NCBI RefSeq assembly: GCF_901709675.1
Contig: NC_051100.1
Coordinates: forward strand, 13,808,286 to 13,872,285
Source of the DNA: Syngnathus acus
Taxonomy: Eukaryota; Chordata; Actinopteri; Syngnathiformes; Syngnathidae
Length of the DNA stretch: 64,000 bases
Direction: 5' to 3'
Shown: positions 42,323-53,835 of the stretch, piece after piece
Numbering within the stretch: position 1 is the stretch's first letter
Layout: every line of letters starts with the position of its first letter
Notes under the pieces: model-generated
Told to the model about the DNA's origin: nothing
Databases searched by the model: none
Seen by the model: the letters and a program-made list of their open reading frames with translations, nothing else
Program-made: the position numbers and the translations under genes

Positions 42323-45300
42323 AAGCTCGGCTCGGTGCGGCTCGGATCAGGTCGAATGGCATCTTTTGCCAAACATTACTTATAGCGATGGAAAACAAGA
42401 AGAATACAGCACCTTCAATGCAATTCATCTGATACAACTACTCAAAATACACCCAGAATAAGTGAAAACATAGACCGGACAGCTCTAAAATGAGCCAAAA
42501 GACTGACGCCAATGCTATGAGAACAAGGGCATCATATACACGCAATAATATAAAAGTGAAATACAGTTCATTAGTTTTGTGTCATTTCAAGCTTACTGCT
42601 TTACTGTATCTGTCGTTTCCATAGATTGAAGGAACTGAACCATCAATGGAACAAAGTCTTTGGGTGAAATCTTCTCTATACTGACAAAACATTTCTGAAA
42701 CTCGTCCTTGAACAATCAGGACTTTGCAGGACAGTGTAATGAGTTGTGTGGATCGATGCATCCAACAATGGAACATCTTGATCTCTCCACTTTGGCAGCC
42801 TTGAGTTGTTTGGACTACAAAAGTCTCTCTGAGCAATACGGATGGTGGATTTACGAAACTGTTTGGCCACACCCATTACCTTACATTACCTTGTTTGGGA
42901 GTTCCGCCCCAATGGATGTGACGTAATAGATAAAAATACGAAACAGAAAATGGAGAAAACTGAACGGAGTAAAAAAATAGCCCCCAAACAGATCATAAAA
43001 GTATCCCTGCAACACCTGGAGGGAGAGTACACTTTTCTACAATCTTGGAGACTCCAAGTGCACAATAAAAAGAATATAAAAACAAAAAGAGTGAATTTTC
43101 CATGATATGTCACCAGGGGACAAAAATTTGAACGGACCCTTTATCGTGTGAAAAAGAAGTTTTTGTATTTGTCATTTAGTTTGACATGAATCGGTCCGAA
43201 TTTTGCTCTCCCAATTAAGGGAACCGTCCTCGGCCTTCCAAAATTCCACATCCTTGTGGGACGCTTACAAGTCTCCTTGCGTTTACATGCAGCGAGGCTT
43301 GGCCCCAAATTCAAACTGGACTGAGTCCTTCCTGTGGTTGAATTGGGGTCCCGACCAGTAGATTGTGCTGAGCGTGCCATTGCTGCCACCGCATAGAACC
43401 CCGATGCCCGTAGCCCTCGTCTTTATGCAGGACGGACGCAGGAGATTGTGATTGGAATTCCGATAGCAGGCATGTGTGTTTGGAGCGGGGACTTGCCCAT
43501 GTAGGCCGAGATGCCGCCAAGCCCCGGCCTCGGCTAGCCACGAGTGAAGACGTTGGTGGCCTGCCTCGATTGCTGCTCGCCGAAAGCTCTGGTCAAAGAC
43601 TCCAGGCTGACTGAATCAATGGTTGAATCAATGTCGGCCTGTCCCCAAATCAGCCCGTCTTAGCTCCCAGATGCTGATCCGGCCGGACCCCCCTTATCTC
43701 CTGACTACCTCAATCTCCTCCGCCTGGTGTTGGCCACGTGTTTTGGCGTGCCAGTTGCGACCCAGGACCGAGACTTGGGCGCACGTTCACGATAGTGCGG
43801 TTGTCCTTCTCGCCCCTGGGGCAATTTTCAGGTGCGCTGTGGATGCGCTCGCCTTGGAAAGGCCGCCACAATGGACGGAGGGAAGTACAAACAAGCAACC
43901 AAAACGTGCAAACATGAAGCCGGCGCCTTCATCTGTGACGTTTGATGTTTGCGCTCATTTTGGATTTCATCGGGAATCCGAAAGACAGTAACAAAAGGAA
44001 GGAAGTGCTGCTTGGCACCATTTTTAAACATCACAAATCCCAAGCGGAAAGAAGCACAAAGGTTACATGCATGTTTGCTTTTTCACTTTGTATACACAAC
44101 TGTCATGTTTACAGGAAAATTAAAACTAAACTGTCAACGGCTCAAGTTCTCCCTCTTACTGAATAATTGTCCGCGTTCAAATCAAATGGAATCAAATCAC
44201 AGCTTCTGCAATGGTGTGAGGTTCTTAACAAAAGACAGCTTGAGTATTGCGCCGGAGGCTTCGAGCCAAGCCTCAAAGAGCGCTTTTGAGCCACACCAAG
44301 TTACCAGTTAGCGTGGAGAGTGTCTTTTTGCTGAGCTAGCTGTATCTGTGCTCTCCTGTCTTCTTCCCACAAGGCGTTCAAACGTGTCTTGACCCTGTCG
44401 ACGAAAGTAATGCCACGTACGCTAAAACAGATCACTGACTCGAGACGCTAGCTTGATTTGGTGAAAATCAGGATGAGCACAAGATGCTGGGCAGGAACCA
44501 CGGATGGGAAGAGGGAAGGATGGGGGGGAAGAACTTCTTTCCTGTTGCTCTAGTTTCCTCTGGATGTTTCTTCTGCCACATCCATCAGATCACCAAACAA
44601 ATCTGATGGCACAAAAACGTTCGGCGTCACTTAGAAATACTCGCACCGTGCGAGTCGCACGTCACGTCTACGGCACTCCCTTGTCAAGCATTGCACACGT
44701 TTGCCAAACACGTGACATTTAGGATTGTGGGTGCGTGTGTGTGGGTTTGTGGGGGGGTGGACACCTGCTGTATCTTAAATCCCAGCAACAACTTTTTTAG
44801 GTTGCCTCGTCACATATGTGCGTGTGTGTGTGTGTGTGTTGCGTATTGACCCCCTCCAAATTTTTGCTAGCTGGTCAATCCGGTTTTCCATTGTTGATAG
44901 AATTAACCAGGCGAGGTACCAAGAACTCATGATTATGTTTTTAAACTGTGATTATTTTTGGAGTGTGTCTCATTTGATGGTAAGCTCCATTACAGGCTTG
45001 CTTCAAGCAACACGGGGCGTTTTGGGTTGATTTGCAACCGAGGCACTTGCAAACACACTCGTCATGGTTTCGCTCATTCCGCGTTTTGGATCTTAACGTT
45101 TTTAATGCCTTCATTGAAATCACAATGACATTTCCATGTAATGTCCAGTGCTAGAAGTACTATTGGTTTCAGTACTCAGTATCAGTCTCTACTTGATGAC
45201 CTGCTCGCATTAGCTCAACATTTTTAGTTATGAGATAGATCTTTTTACCAACAGTGAGACGCTCTACTTGTTGACCTGCTCGCGTTAGCTCAACTTTTAT

Positions 45301-45347
45301 AGTCATGAGAAAGATCTTTTTACCAACAGTGAGATGTCCGCACTCAC
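42323..45347. other. Unassigned region downstream of shld2
   Basis: No convincing gene. It probably contains the shld2 3' UTR and possibly the undetected last exon of gene A on the minus strand. A GT-rich stretch is at 44727-44840. Two copies of a ~73-base block (around 45187 and 45262, 'gacctgctcgc.ttagctcaac') lie at its right edge. Confidence 0.4.
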
Positions 45348-47062
45348 CTCCCTCACTTAGACCTGCTCCACCCCTTGGTCCGCCTGGTGCTCCCCCGGCA
45401 GCTCCGCACCCCGATCCTCCGGCCCCGCCTCCTGCCTGTCTCTCCGGGCCATCAAGCTCGTTGAACAAGCCATCAAAGCCCGACTGCTTGGCCTTCTTGT
45501 CATTGTCATCTCTGTCCAGGAATCTGGAGAAGAAACTTCCCTTGTCGTCGTCGTCGTCGTTCTCTCTCTTCTTGTCGTCACCAAAGGAGAAGATTCCTCC
45601 TTTGTCACTCTCGTCCTGATTTTTCTTGTCTCCTCCGAAGAAAGAGCTCAAGCCTCCTTTGTCCTTGCTTGTGCCTTTGACCCCGAGTGCGTTCTTCACC
45701 ATGCCCCCCACGATGTCCCCTGCGCACACACAAATGGACACACGGCTTGCTTTTCACGGGAACGTGTGCGGGCCCTTTGCTCAAGCATGCTTTTCATTCA
45801 CACACTCCACATTCACTCAAGGAAGATGATGAGCAGAAGATGAGCCCCTATATCAGAGTCAGAGTCAGAGTCAGGACCCCAACAGCCTGGAGATCACAAA
45901 CTTCGCCAGTGGCGAGCAGTGCTGGCATCCCACAACAGAGTCCCGGCACCATTCGTCACGGATGTAGACGCACAGTCCACCTCCTCGCGATGTTCCCCCT
46001 CGTACAATGGCCCGGTCCGCCCGATAGCACGCCATCCGCTCCAGATGCACAGCAGTTACGCACTGTCCGGTCCGTAGAACCCAGCAGGCATGTTGATGTC
46101 CAGCGATCGAACGTTCGCCAGAAGAATGGAAGGCACGGCCGGGCGAGCTGGGTTGGCCGCCAGCCTGGCTCGGACGCCCAACCGGGGGAGGAATAGCAGG
46201 CGAGTCCGGCGACACTCCAGGACGGAGCAGACCGAGCGCCTTTAATGTCCCCGCTTCAAAGTCCAGATCGCCACAAAACTCGCTTTCGCCGATGTCGAGC
46301 AGAACCAGCCCGCCGCACTTGTAGCACAACCCGGTACGACGAGACGAACACACAAAACTGTCGGACAAACCCACATTAAACGACAAAACAAAACACCGTT
46401 CGGGACAGAGAGAGGCCGCTGCGTGTGCACGCGCCGCCATCTTACTTATGCTGTACCATATTGACCTCCAGAGGTGGGCACATGTTTTACACCAGGGGTC
46501 TCAAACTCCAGTCCTCGGGGGCCGCATTCCTACATGTTTTCCAAGTTTCCCTCGTTAAACACACCTGATTCAATTATCAGGCTCCTGCAGAACGTGAGGA
46601 TGAACTGATCATTTGAATCAGGTGTGTTTAACGAGGGAAACTTGGAAAACATGTAGGAATGCGGCCCCCGAGGACTGGAGTTTGAGACCCCTGTTTTACA
46701 CTTTCTACTTCCTAGCCCTGTTGTGGACTAACACAAAACGATGTACCGTACACTGTTTCAGCTCTTGTACGTCGTGTTTAGACCAGAGGTGTGAGCAACT
46801 CTGATGCTCGAGGGCCAATGTCTTTCCCGTTTGACACGTCTCCCTCGTCCAACACAAACATGATCTGCTCCTCAGCAAGCTCCATACTAGCACGATCACA
46901 TTGAGAAGGCTGTGGACCCGACTTGGTAACCCCTAATACTTGCTTGACCTGTTACACCGCATCATGGGACCACTGACAAAATGGAGGAGGCCAACGTAAG
47001 AAGCAGCATCACGTTCTCTACTTACCCACTTGATCTCCAATCATCTCTGCCATTTTGTCCAT
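45348..47062 (-). CDS. Gene A: small Gly/Asp-rich protein, unknown, 3' exon not found
   Basis: Exon 1 (47026-47062) encodes MDKMAEMIGDQVG and ends at a GTAAG donor in phase 1. Exon 2 (45348-45719) starts after GCAG and reads DIVGGMVKNALGVKG, then a charged, glycine-rich stretch (GGLSSFFGGDKK, KGGIFSFGDDKK, ENDDDDDKGSFFSRFLD), SGFDGLFNEL and a Gly/Ala/Pro-rich tail. It ends at a GTGAGT donor, again phase 1. A further exon must follow on the minus strand; I could not identify it. The architecture mirrors gene B at 49512-50117. No signal peptide or known domain. The 1.3-kb intron holds an L2 fragment and a palindromic MITE. Function unknown. Confidence 0.6.
45845..46440 (-). mobile_element. L2-type LINE, 5' fragment in gene A intron
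   Basis: The minus-strand frame encodes an endonuclease portion: ERMACYRADRAIVRGGTSRG, GGLCVYIRDEWCRDSVVGCQ and HCSPLAKFVI, characteristic of fish L2-like LINEs. The catalytic remainder is absent. Confidence 0.75.
46493..46693. mobile_element. Palindromic hAT MITE (201 bp)
   Basis: Two perfectly complementary 81-base arms (46493-46573 and 46613-46693) are separated by 39 bases. It starts CAGGGGTCTCAAACT. A perfect 8-base duplication TTTTACAC lies on both sides (46485-46492 and 46694-46701). Confidence 0.95.
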
Positions 47063-49511
47063 CTTCGACGTCGGCGAGTGTGTGGGCGTATTAGGCGAGG
47101 TCGGGTCACTGAGCGCGACTCGCTTTGCCACCTTTCTCTTATGGCTGCACCGGGAAGTGGCCCTGACCGTACCGGACGGGCAGGTTCCACCTGTCGCTCG
47201 CCAAGTGTGCGTGTGTGTGTCTGACTCACTTGAAAGGCAGAACAAACACGCTTGTGTTTGAGTTGGAAGTCACATGATTGGCCCGCAAGAAAGAGTGGGT
47301 GGGCCTTGGCAATGTGCACATTTAAAAGCCATGACCCAGAAAAGACGGCACATTCAACTTTGTACTCGACACCAAAGACTGATGTGAGCTGTGGAAAAGC
47401 ATTTTTCTCAAGCTGGGTCCAACAGCTGTTTTGAACCAATTTCTAAATGTGGAGTTGGCTGGTTTGAATCAGCACAGAACATAATTGCAAGTTGTGAACA
47501 AGATCTTCATGAACAAAGATACAATCTTTATGGTCAACACATTTTAGGTTGAACATGTTTCGGTTGGCAATGACACTTTTCTTTCATTTCCACCTTTCCA
47601 CTACGTTTGAACATTTCATGTTGGTTCGGCAACCCACTCTTGACGGCTTCCAGCGTTTCCGGGGGGGCGGTGCGTCTTAACTAGAGCGAAGCTATTGCTC
47701 CGGCATACCGGTGGCATGTTTGTGTTAGAATAATTAGTTTTGCTGAAGCGCTGGTCGGCCTGAACCGGAGGTCACATATCTTCGCTCAAGCCAACATACT
47801 ATCTGCCAGCTAGCTTTAGAGAGTTCTTATACTCCCTTCCTTTTCTTATCTGTGAGAGGCCCTCACTAGTTATGAACAGAACACCTTTGTTCTGTTGTGA
47901 ATTTTTATTCTGGTATCATGCAATGTATATCTCACTAGTAAGCCTAAGTGTGACCGGGTCATGTTCGGGTCAGGTTCGTGTGGGATTGTTTGGGGCTTGG
48001 TCCAGGAATGTAGGCTCATTGGCACCAGACACATCTGGTTTCCATTAACAACTGCTAAGATATGCACCGTGTGGAGTTAGGGAGGCTGACTAGGGGGTCA
48101 TAGATCACCCAACAGCCCCGCGTGCGCGCACCCCAGTGAAGGGAAGCGCAGGGATATAAGTTTTACGGGGAGAGTAGACAAGGGAACTCGACATCTTGGC
48201 TAGGGCGCGAGACACTTCTGACATCGGTTGAATAAAATCTTTCCCCAATCAGCCGTGTGTGAATGAAGTTTTCCTTCCCCAAACCAGCCACTTTTTCACC
48301 GTTTGTTTGGAAGACCAGCTGACCATCGAAGAGAATTCACCACAGTTCTTTGTTAGTTCAAGAGAAGTTCTTTCTCTTTTAATTGTTTTTGTCCGAGACA
48401 GTTTTTTAGTTATCCCATATTTACTCAATGTTTGTTTAAGTAGACTTCATGCAAGTTATCTCACATCTACTTAACGTTTGTTGGAGTGTATGCACGAGAG
48501 GTATCTGATTATTTACTCATTATTATTGTGTGAAATGTAGCAAGAAAGTCTAGAGCATTGTTTTACAGGGACACGGCATCCAGGTTTGGAGATTGCAGCC
48601 GGGAACGAGGCTGCCAACCACCTAAGAACAGACTCTGCATTCCTGGGGTCACGGATCGGCCAAGGCCATGCGGCCTCGCACTACACAACATTATTAGCTA
48701 GCTAAACAGCGTTGCTACAGTCACACTCTCCCCTCCCTTTAGTGTAGCAACGCCTCTTGTAACCAGGGCAACCCAAAATAAAAAGAGGAGATAGCGGTGG
48801 AGGAGTCCAGAATTGGTGGAGGACTGTTAACTGGGCCTTCTACCTAATTCTCCTCGCGAGCAAAAGGAATACTGGTTGTCTTCTCCTCTTTGTTTCCAGC
48901 GTGTAAATTAATGTCTGATGGTGTTTAGACCTGACAGTTTGCAAATCTCGTTTTTATTGAAGAATATCGGTGCCATTATATCTGCGCTGCTTGCTACAAT
49001 GGTGAGGCACCTTGAGCAGCTCAGCCCCCCGACGTGGAGCTTGAAAGGTGATGTGGAGAGCCGGCGCTAAAGAGAGAGCGGAGAATTCTGCCTTTGTCGA
49101 CAAAGGACTGACTTTCTGCCATGGGAAACGCCAGTTGCTTTTTTCCGCTCAAAGTCAGCTACAATGCGGCGTACGCTGTGATGGCGTGTGTGTGATGTCT
49201 GGTAATTGCTGCCTGAGTCTATTTTTAAGTTAGAATCAAGGTGGCAGGGTGTGCACAGAATGTCAACACAAGCTACGTCTATTGGGGTGTGTGTGTGCGC
49301 GGTTTCCATGTTGAAAGCTGAAACCACAAGCAACTGGTTTTCTTTGCTTTAGCAAAAAACAACACGGTTGTATTAGCAGGCTTTTCACCAGCCAGCCCAA
49401 AAATGTAAGCAGAGTGACATGGCTTTTGTCGCTTTATTTCATGGAATGACAGTTGTACACATACAGTTGCCCTTTTAACAAGTTGTGGAGGAGCTTGAGG
49501 TCTGCGCTTTT
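47063..49511. other. Intergenic region between genes A and B
   Basis: No gene seen on either strand. It contains the LTR-like segment listed separately and, at 48710-49330, unassigned DNA. Confidence 0.4.
47715..48690 (+). mobile_element. Possible solo LTR
   Basis: A TATA-like 'gggatataagtttta' near 48151 is followed about 75 bases later by AATAAA (48231), the usual U3-R order. The segment starts near TGTTAGAATAATTAG and ends near CACTACACAACA. No target duplication could be confirmed, so the ends are uncertain. Confidence 0.35.
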
Positions 49512-50117
49512 CTAGTCAAACAGTCCACTCAGAGCTTTCCCAATTCCTGCGACAAAAAAAATGAAAAGTTGGAGTTGGACGTCATGTGTAGCATTCACAG
49601 CGAAGACAGGGCACAGCCTTGTTTTGCTAATTCACACTTGACAACTCACCTGGTCCACTGTCCTCCTGCTTCCCACTAGCCATGGACAGGACATCAGTCA
49701 CGTCAAAACCTTTCTTGTCCTCCTTCTTCCCACCGACCATCTGTAGTACGTCCCCCACGTCGAAACCTTTCTTGTCCTCCTGACTTTCCGCCCCTCCTCC
49801 TCCTCCTCCAACAACCTTGGATAGGCATTCCTCTGCAAAATCCCCTGCAAAAGAAGCAGTTGACTTGTTTCCTGTCAACCCCTCGGCACTTGTTTCATTG
49901 AAAACAACACACATTTGACGATGTGTTACTGTGTTGATGCAGCGAACCAAGAGTCCTTTTGTCAACCTGAAAGGATTTGTCCCACATAAAGACCCACCCT
50001 TGTGCTTTCAAGCTCAAGTTGTATAGAGCAATGTAGGAATGTTCACTTACCTACGTTGTCTTTCACCATGTTGACCAGAGCCTTCTGGCACATCTCGCTC
50101 TTCAAAAAATCGCCCAT
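49512..50117 (-). CDS. Gene B: small unknown protein, 3 exons, 98 aa
   Basis: Exons 50051-50117, 49650-49844 and 49512-49546, all GT-AG, both introns in phase 1, total 297 bases including the stop. The protein starts MGDFLKSEMCQKALVNMVKD, has a run of six glycines after ECLSKVV, and then two near-identical copies of a KKGFDVGDVLQMVGGK-like unit (second copy KKGFDVTDVLSMASGK). It ends GIGKALSGLFD. No signal peptide, membrane segment or known domain. It shares with gene A the short charged first exon, phase-1 junctions and the VG-D exon join, so the two look like diverged tandem relatives. I do not recognise the family. Confidence 0.72.
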
Positions 50118-50769
50118 GTTGTTGACTGATGCCGGGTGGAGGGAGGATGCTTGGTCTTATAGCGACAGCGGTGTTGAGACCAGCAGGTGACGCCCTGCTG
50201 AGGAATCAGGTGGAGCCCTCAGGAGTCACAGGCCAAACCTGTGGTACAGGTTGGTGTGACAACCAATCAGACTTTCTTCACATGTTCTCCATAATGGCTC
50301 ATCAAGCTCACGTGTCTTGACAGACTCCTTTTGAGAACCAACACCCAAAAGCTGAGGAAAGGATTCCTTTCACACGGATTTCTCCCGACATTGCTTGGGG
50401 TCCAGAGAGAATCCTCATATACAGGACAAGGAGTGGAGACTTTTTTTCCCCAGAGGAATAACATTTCTGAATGTACATGAATGTACAGCCGTCCAAATCT
50501 TCTGTGTCGTTTTTCTTGTCTTTGTTGAAATCATAAAAAACCCACACCAAAAACTGTTACTCAAGGCCAATTGTGAGGCACTCTCTGGGTCCCCAAATTT
50601 AGACAGACCTTAACATGGACAAACAAAAGTAGTATATTGCTAAGTACATAAAGACCACGGAGTGAGTGCCAGAGCTATTGCAGCCTTCCCTCATGATTGC
50701 ACTTGGGTGTGTTTGTGAAGACTTCATGTCTCAGTTTTGGTTCCGAAGTTGACCATGATGTTGTCTTCC
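50118..50769. other. Unassigned spacer
   Basis: Upstream of gene B and downstream of the intronless gene on the same strand. No coding or repeat signal recognised. Confidence 0.4.
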
Positions 50770-52914
50770 TTAAACGCCGAGACTGGCCTCGGAAGCTGTT
50801 TCATCATGCGCCAGGATTTCTGTCTTGCTAGTAGAGGCGCACATACATAAGGTCTGTCGGAAAAGCCTGCGCACAGCAGAAAAGAACTTGCGTGTCCTGC
50901 GTTGCTGGCGGACTTTCAGGGCTTCTAAGTTGACCATCAGCAGCTTGAGGAGGGTGTTGTCGAAACTCAGCTCGTTAGACAGAAAAGCCTCCGGCAGCTC
51001 GCGCATGCAGTTGAACTCTCGCAGGATCTCCTTGATGACAGCCTTCATCACCTTGTTGATGCTGTAAATGTTGGCCTCTGTGATGACACACAAGCATGGG
51101 TCCTGCAGTACCTTCTTTGACAGACGCTGGATAATCGGCAGTGTGTCGCGAGAGAGAACAACTTTCTTATGTTTTTTTTGGATGCGCGTTAGTAGCTGGA
51201 CGACAAGCACCGCCATGAGCGACGTAACCATCTCCTCCAGAACAGAGGCCGATCGGCCTGGCGTCACTTCTGAGGATGAACCTTTTGGCTGGGAAGCCAT
51301 TGTGTGCTTGTGCAAACGCTTCTCCTCCGCAGAAGGCGGGCGGAGCGGCGACGGCCAAGCTACACGTACCACCCCGGAGGGTGGAGTCTTTGCTTGTGCG
51401 CTGTGCGTCTCTAATGCATTTTGGCTGATCCTGCTTTCCGCGGTGATGCTCCCTTCCTGCGTGTCTGGTGGGCTTTCGGACTTAGTGTTGTCCGAGTCGA
51501 CGTCCTCTTTTGCTTGTGGCATCGCTGTCCCCATAATGAGCGTGTCGATGTCGTTCAAGCAACCGTAGACCTCATCGGCGTGGTTCTCCCTCGTTACTGG
51601 CTCCATTTTGAGCCAGAGGAGCAGTTGCTGCACAAACTTTGTAGAGGTGTCCTCCACCATCTTATGCAAGACTTGGATGTTCTCCGGTTTTTCCTCGTCC
51701 ACCTCCAGGATGAGCGGCTCTGAGAAGCGCCTCCACACAGCGTCTGACTGAATCGTGGTGTGGTTGGTGGTCATGAAATGGTAAATTTTATCTGCCAGGT
51801 CTATTGAGAACTTGTCGGCTTCGAGTCGTAGCTCGTCCACGTCTATGCTGACACCCTGGGGCGGTAGTGCCACCTTGTGGAAAACATCCTCAAGACCTGG
51901 CTGGATTCCCTGGAAGCTGAGCAGATTATCACCATCCGGTGCTGGAGTTCCTTGTCGGGACTCTTCTTCTTCCCTGCGCATCCGCATGCATCGACAACGA
52001 ACCTTCTCCAGTTCAAATGTCAGCTGGTCAAACTTCTTTTGGCAAAAGTTCAAAAAGTTGCGTTTGCGAGCAAATTCATTGCTGCTGTTGGGTGACGCGC
52101 AGGTTTCAAAGAACTCGCAGAGTTGATCCTTGATCAGCCCAAGATTGAAGTGACTGCGTCCCTCCTCCAACGATTCAGGGTAGTGCAGTTCGTTGATGAT
52201 GGTTGTTACAATTTCTGCTGCTGTTTTCTTGAGTTCGCGATTGGTCCTGACCGACTTGTCCTCGCTGTCGGTCCATTTGCGTAGGATGTTCATCACCGCC
52301 TCTGTGGTTTCTTCACGGTTGAAAATGCACATGTTCCCACCCCTTGAGTCACAGGGAGGTTCCTGTCTGCTCTTTTGGCGCCAGCACGGGCGGAAGCACA
52401 TTGTGTACATCTTGCTCAGGTAAACCTTAAGTGCACCACAGGCTAGTTGCACCATCTTAGCCAGAACCTCTATCTTGGTGAAGGTGCCCGGGATGTAAAT
52501 AAGTGGCACCAGCTGGCTGGCTGTGCTGGTGGCTGATGACAAGGTGTCATTGACTCTCTGCGAGATCTCCCTCTTGAAGAGGGAGTCCAGCTTTTGGGAG
52601 CTCTTGCTGCGCTGCTCCGGGACACTGAGTGCCGAGGCGAAGGCGGTGCTCAATCCGCCTTCCACTTTGAGCCTCATTCTTTTCTTCTCGGCACTCTGAA
52701 TGCGCTGCTTAAACTCTGGGATGATGACTCGGATGGTGTCGGCGCAGAGTTTCTGCGTGATGTCCGTGCACATGTCCGCCAGGATGACCTGCGTGGCTGA
52801 GTCAATGGTCCCTGTGGCCAGCATGCTCCACTGCGCTGGCTGGATGCGCTCAAAGTATTTCTGCACCAACGGGAGGATGACCTCCGCCTTGATGCAGTAA
52901 TTCTCCATCTCCAT
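50770..52914 (-). CDS. Intronless paralogue 1, unknown function (714 aa)
   Basis: A single open frame. I chose the ATG at 52914 (MEMENYCIKAEVILPLVQKY) because the paralogue at 55485 starts at the same place with the same 'caacaATGGAG' context; the frame stays open upstream to a Met at 53079, but that extension is not shared. Residues 1 to about 440 align closely with paralogue 2 (IQPAQWSMLATGTIDSATQV, SSQKLDSLFKREISQRVN, LGLIKDQLCEFFETCASPNS, LLLWLKMEPVTRENH). The C-terminal ~250 residues are unique here: a Ser/Pro linker (PSPLRPPSAEEKR), then helical segments (MVTSLMAVLVVQLLTRIQKK) and a basic region (VRQQRRTRKFF). No catalytic motif or named domain recognised. Mostly helical-looking and cytosolic or nuclear. 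Function unknown. Confidence 0.75.
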   Translation of the reverse strand: MEMENYCIKAEVILPLVQKYFERIQPAQWSMLATGTIDSATQVILADMCTDITQKLCADTIRVIIPEFKQRIQSAEKKRMRLKVEGGLSTAFASALSVPEQRSKSSQKLDSLFKREISQRVNDTLSSATSTASQLVPLIYIPGTFTKIEVLAKMVQLACGALKVYLSKMYTMCFRPCWRQKSRQEPPCDSRGGNMCIFNREETTEAVMNILRKWTDSEDKSVRTNRELKKTAAEIVTTIINELHYPESLEEGRSHFNLGLIKDQLCEFFETCASPNSSNEFARKRNFLNFCQKKFDQLTFELEKVRCRCMRMRREEEESRQGTPAPDGDNLLSFQGIQPGLEDVFHKVALPPQGVSIDVDELRLEADKFSIDLADKIYHFMTTNHTTIQSDAVWRRFSEPLILEVDEEKPENIQVLHKMVEDTSTKFVQQLLLWLKMEPVTRENHADEVYGCLNDIDTLIMGTAMPQAKEDVDSDNTKSESPPDTQEGSITAESRISQNALETHSAQAKTPPSGVVRVAWPSPLRPPSAEEKRLHKHTMASQPKGSSSEVTPGRSASVLEEMVTSLMAVLVVQLLTRIQKKHKKVVLSRDTLPIIQRLSKKVLQDPCLCVITEANIYSINKVMKAVIKEILREFNCMRELPEAFLSNELSFDNTLLKLLMVNLEALKVRQQRRTRKFFSAVRRLFRQTLCMCASTSKTEILAHDETASEASLGV

Positions 52915-53260
52915 TGTTGGGCTGTTGTTGACTTGTCTGTTGCCAAAGTATTGGCAGCTGCTCGGGCTCCTGCAAGTGCTTTGACACCTTTGTGACATCA
53001 CTAAGCTTTTCATCAGAGTTGACAACAACTTATGGTTTTTGTGACCACATAGTGATGAGGTCACAAGGCTTTTTAGCACACAATCACTTCATTATGTCAT
53101 TGTGTGCTATGCAATCAATTATTTGACAATGCAACTGTCATTTTGAAGAAAAGCAATGAGACTGTGATATTTACCAATGAACCAACCCTTGGATTCTGAC
53201 AGCTCTTCCTGCATTGATTGTTCTTGTTACTACATGTTGGGTTTGTAGAAAAGTTGGACT

Positions 53261-53375
53261 AGGGCGGCTCGGTGGCGCACTGGGTAGCACGTCCGCCTCA
53301 CAGTTAGGAGGGTGCTGGTTCGATTCCACCTCCGGCCCTCCGTGTGGAGTTTGCATGTTCTCCCCGTGTCCGCGT

Positions 53376-53406
<31 letters not shown>

Positions 53407-53602
53407 ACATCCCAAAAACATGCTTGGTAGGCCAATTGAGCACTCCAAATTGCCCCTAAGTGTGAGTGCGGATGGTTGTTCGTCTCTGTATGCCCTGCGA
53501 TTGGCTGGCAACCAATTCAGGGTGTCCCCCGCCTCCTGCCCGATGATGGCTGGGATAGGCTCCAGCAGCACCGGTACAGAAAATGGATGGATGGATTTTC
53601 CT
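53261..53602 (+). repeat. Teleost tRNA-like interspersed repeat, complete
   Basis: Starts AGGGCGGCTCGGTGGCGCAC, has a B-box-like GGTTCGATTCC, the GTGTGGAGTTTGCATG core, and a (GGAT)n tail. The duplication GTTGGACT flanks it (53253-53260 and 53603-53610). Lies between the two intronless paralogues. Confidence 0.85.
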
Positions 53603-53835
53603 GTTGGACTTGGCAGGGTAACAAACGTCCTTGCTCCTAGTTTGAACAGTGCCTGAATCTTCTGACGTCTTCATGAACCCTGCATACCTTGACATCTTAA
53701 TGGCTCCTGCCAGAACGGACTTGCTCTTCTGATTAAATACCAACACAGTTGTATATTTATGTTGCCTATATGATTTTGTTTTCATGTCTCTGTTTAGTAA
53801 TGTGAAGAATTGACGCGTTCTTCTTGCAAAAAAAC

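Noticed and set aside
51068-51568. 166-residue plus-strand frame
   Set aside because: Antisense shadow of the intronless gene on the minus strand.
52915-53079. Upstream start for the first intronless gene
   Set aside because: The 55 extra residues are not shared by the paralogue, whose start matches the ATG at 52914.
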